7,554 nucleotides of DNA from CAZFQD01 sp964520885 (GTDB taxonomy: Bacteria; Bacillota; Clostridia; Oscillospirales; SIG519), in the NCBI GenBank assembly GCA_964520885.1, contig CAZFQD010000112.1, positions 1 to 7,554 of the forward strand. The letters run 5' to 3'. Made by a program: the position numbers and the translations under genes. Under the pieces are notes generated by a model. The model searched no databases. It was not told the origin of the DNA and saw only the letters and a program-made list of their open reading frames with translations. Below are positions 5,648 through 7,554 of this stretch, one piece after another (the stretch's first letter is position 1; each line of letters opens with the position of its first letter).

Positions 5648-6871
5648 ATGTATATTAAAAGAGATTTAGAAAGCATAGTTTTAAGGCTTAATGAACAGTA
5701 TCCAGCTATTCTTATAACCGGACCACGGCAAGTGGGAAAAACAACTATGCTAAAAAATTTAATGCAAGGCACAAAAAGAACCTATGTTACACTTGACGAT
5801 TTAAACACTCGTGCTCTTGCAAAAAACGACCCTGCAATGTTCTTTCAACTTTATAAGCCCCCAATTTTAATTGATGAGGTTCAGTATGCTCCCGAACTTT
5901 TTACTTATATTAAAATAATGATTGATAAGGAGCATAAAGCCGGTGATTTTTGGCTTACAGGTTCACAGATTTTTAAACTTATGGGTGGAGTAAGAGAATC
6001 CTTGGCGGGCAGAATTGCCATATTAAATTTATCCTCACTTTCACAAAATGAAATATATAACAAATGTGAAAATTCTTTATTTTCATTAGATTTTTTATTT
6101 TTAATGCAAAAACAGCAAAATATTAAAAATTCAGACACTTTGGAAATATTTAGTAGAATATTTAAAGGCAGTATGCCTTCTATTGTAAGCGGAGTTTACA
6201 AGGATATTAATATATTTTACAGCAGTTATTTAAGCACATATATTGAAAGGGATATAAAAGAACTTTCGGGCGAAATTGACAGCCTTTTATTTATGAAATT
6301 TATTACAGCTGTTGCTTGCAGAGTTAGCCAAATTGTAAATTATGCAGAAATAGCAAGGGACTGTGATATTAATCAAACAACTGCAAAAAAATGGCTTTCA
6401 ATTTTAGAAGCCTTAGGACTGATTTTTTATTTACAACCCTTTTCAAATAATGCTTTGACAAGAACAATTAAAACTCCCAAACTATATTTTTACGATACCG
6501 GATTGGTGGCATATTTAACAAAATGGAGCAGTGCCAAAACCTTAGAGGCAGGAGCTATGAACGGTGCGATTTTTGAAAACTATGCTGTTAGTGAGATTGT
6601 GAAAAGTTATTACAATAATGCCCTTTCTCCTTTTATATATTATTATCGTGATAAGGATATGAAGGAAATTGATGTTATTATTGAAAAGGATGGAAAACTA
6701 TTTCCTATTGAAATTAAAAAAAGTGCAAATCCTAATACTAATTTAACAAATGCTTTTAAACTGCTTGACAAAGGAAATTTAGTTCGTGGCACAGGTGCTG
6801 TTTTATGTATGAGCAATGAACTGTCTGCTGTTAATAAGGATAACTTAATTATTCCGGTTAGTTTGATTTAG
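5648..6871 (+). CDS. AAA+ ATPase with C-terminal DUF4143 (AAA_14 family)
   Basis: This belongs to a widespread prokaryotic family of standalone ATPases of unknown job. At 407 residues it has the family's usual length. The N-terminal AAA_14 domain has Walker A GPRQVGKTT (25-33, K31), Walker B PILIDEVQY (72-80, D76, E77), sensor-like WLTGSQ (102-107) and a possible arginine finger at R122. Residues about 228-262 look like a winged helix-turn-helix. The C-terminal DUF4143 part ends in a PD-(D/E)xK-like pattern: E310, D342 in EIDVI, then E355 and K357 in IEIKK. This hints at a nuclease-type fold, but activity is not shown. The gene has its own strong promoter with an inverted repeat over it. The ribosome binding site before the ATG is weak (GAAAGAA at most). 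Such genes are patchily distributed and often seem to be transferred, but its base composition resembles its neighbours. Confidence 0.93.
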   Translation: MYIKRDLESIVLRLNEQYPAILITGPRQVGKTTMLKNLMQGTKRTYVTLDDLNTRALAKNDPAMFFQLYKPPILIDEVQYAPELFTYIKIMIDKEHKAGDFWLTGSQIFKLMGGVRESLAGRIAILNLSSLSQNEIYNKCENSLFSLDFLFLMQKQQNIKNSDTLEIFSRIFKGSMPSIVSGVYKDINIFYSSYLSTYIERDIKELSGEIDSLLFMKFITAVACRVSQIVNYAEIARDCDINQTTAKKWLSILEALGLIFYLQPFSNNALTRTIKTPKLYFYDTGLVAYLTKWSSAKTLEAGAMNGAIFENYAVSEIVKSYYNNALSPFIYYYRDKDMKEIDVIIEKDGKLFPIEIKKSANPNTNLTNAFKLLDKGNLVRGTGAVLCMSNELSAVNKDNLIIPVSLI

Positions 6872-6872
6872 T

Positions 6873-6902
6873 TTGAGGTGCAATATGGAAATTGATTTTA
6901 AT
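6873..6902 (+). promoter_or_regulatory. Weak candidate promoter for the HD-domain gene
   Basis: TTGAGG (6873-6878), 18 bases and TTTAAT (6897-6902, five of six consensus) could form a promoter about 60 bases ahead of the HD gene. The TTGAGG overlaps a GAGGTG that also resembles a ribosome binding site for the mini-ORF at 6885, so the readings compete. Chance matches are likely in this AT-rich gap. Confidence 0.22.
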
Positions 6903-6917
6903 AAACTCAGCATTTAG
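6885..6917 (+). pseudogene. 10-codon mini-ORF, possible remnant of a gene start
   Basis: ATG at 6885 opens a frame MEIDFNKLSI ending in TAG at 6917. It is preceded by GAGGTG (6875-6880) at a suitable distance, a better ribosome binding site than some long genes here have. The peptide resembles a gene beginning cut short. The sequence after the stop turns into AT-rich repeat DNA. It could be a decayed gene start, a leader peptide or chance, and I do not recognise a parent protein. Confidence 0.2.
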
Positions 6918-6930
6918 GAAAATTATAAAA

Positions 6931-6955
6931 TAATTGTCAATTGTCAATTGAATTG
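6931..6955 (+). repeat. 7-bp tandem repeat (TCAATTG) in the leader of the HD-domain gene
   Basis: TAATTG (6931-6936) is followed by TCAATTG (6937-6943), TCAATTG (6944-6950) and AATTG (6951-6955). The AATTG core recurs every seven bases except at the last unit, which is five bases on. The array directly abuts the AAAGGAG ribosome binding site (6956-6962) of the gene at 6972. The period, core and position match the array before uppP at 145-172. Confidence 0.8.
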
Positions 6956-6971
6956 AAAGGAGCAAAACATT

Positions 6972-7550
6972 ATGTCCAAAAAACAAGAATTTATTGATTT
7001 ATTCAATGCCAATATTAAAAGAGAGGGTGCTGATAAACTGCTTGAATATTTAGTGTCAAAAGGGAGTGATTTCTTCACAAGCCCTGCAAGCACAAAATAT
7101 CACGGTTCCTATGAAGGTGGTTTAGTGGAACATAGCCTTAATGTTTATTATTGCTTAAAGGACTATTTACAAAGGCAGAGAGTTAAGGAAACCTATGGGC
7201 TTGAGTTTGATGATGAAAGCATAGCAATAGCGGGATTATTACACGATTTATGCAAAATTAATTGTTATAAAGTAAGTAGCCGAAATGTTAAGGACGAAAA
7301 CGGAAAATGGCAAACAGTCCCCTACTATGAATTTAGTGATGATTTACCTTATGGACACGGAGAAAAATCAGTTTATGTTATAACAAGTTTTATGAAATTA
7401 ACTCGGGAAGAGGCCTTTGCAATTCGCTATCATATGGGTTTTTCTGGAATTGAGGACAAAAGAAGCATTGGCGATGCTTTTGCACAATATCCTCTTTCAT
7501 TTGCACTTTCTACTGCTGATATGGAAGCTACTTATTTTGTGGAGAAATAA
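6972..7550 (+). CDS. HD-domain phosphohydrolase
   Basis: This is a predicted soluble metal-dependent phosphohydrolase of the HD superfamily, 192 residues long. Candidate metal ligands appear in the expected order: H44 and H54 in YHGSYEGGLVEHS (43-55), the H91-D92 pair in LLHDLCK (89-95), H129 in GHGEKS, H154 in IRYHMG, and D183 in STADMEA. The spacing resembles the HD domain of the YhaM exoribonuclease and related proteins, but the N-terminal OB-fold of YhaM is absent, so RNA cleavage should not be assumed. The substrate (nucleotide, cyclic nucleotide or RNA end) cannot be told from sequence. The ATG at 6972 follows a strong AAAGGAG (6956-6962) nine bases upstream. The stop TAA ends four bases before the window edge, so the gene is complete. 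Confidence 0.9.
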   Translation: MSKKQEFIDLFNANIKREGADKLLEYLVSKGSDFFTSPASTKYHGSYEGGLVEHSLNVYYCLKDYLQRQRVKETYGLEFDDESIAIAGLLHDLCKINCYKVSSRNVKDENGKWQTVPYYEFSDDLPYGHGEKSVYVITSFMKLTREEAFAIRYHMGFSGIEDKRSIGDAFAQYPLSFALSTADMEATYFVEK

Positions 7551-7554
7551 AAAA

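Overview
The window is AT-rich (visibly about 30% GC) and densely coded. All seven protein genes lie on the + strand, with mostly purine-rich Shine-Dalgarno sites. Base composition, the SpoIIIE-sized FtsK and the gene types suggest a low-GC Firmicute, probably an uncultured clostridial lineage. No rRNA, tRNA, riboswitch or CRISPR array is visible.

Layout. Bases 1-188 are a leader with small hairpins, a possible promoter and a 7-bp tandem repeat. They precede uppP (undecaprenyl-diphosphate phosphatase, 189-1031). Next come ftsK/spoIIIE (DNA translocase, 1092-3416), a HAD-family phosphatase (3435-4118), a class I SAM methyltransferase (4130-4936) and a REP-associated tyrosine transposase (RAYT, 4966-5517). 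Gaps between these five genes are 60, 18, 11 and 29 bases with no visible terminator, so they may be co-transcribed. The first two genes are cell-envelope and chromosome housekeeping, the next two have unknown substrates, and the RAYT looks like a mobile or domesticated passenger. An AAA+ ATPase of the AAA_14/DUF4143 type (5648-6871) follows. It has its own near-consensus promoter, overlapped by an inverted repeat. Last is an HD-domain phosphohydrolase (6972-7550), preceded by a second 7-bp tandem repeat and a 10-codon mini-ORF.

The most interesting structure lies inside the RAYT gene. Bases 5229-5303 hold two REP-like hairpins in opposite orientation, with 8-bp stems and 4-nt loops. One carries a GTAG foot and the other the complementary CTAC. 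This is the architecture of a BIME, the kind of element RAYT enzymes recognise, yet it sits within the open coding frame of the enzyme and is translated. Secondary signals are a 9-bp repeat that makes the (T-K-N/D/E)3 tail of the HAD protein, AATTG-type 7-bp repeats just upstream of two start codons, and the inverted repeat over the ATPase promoter.
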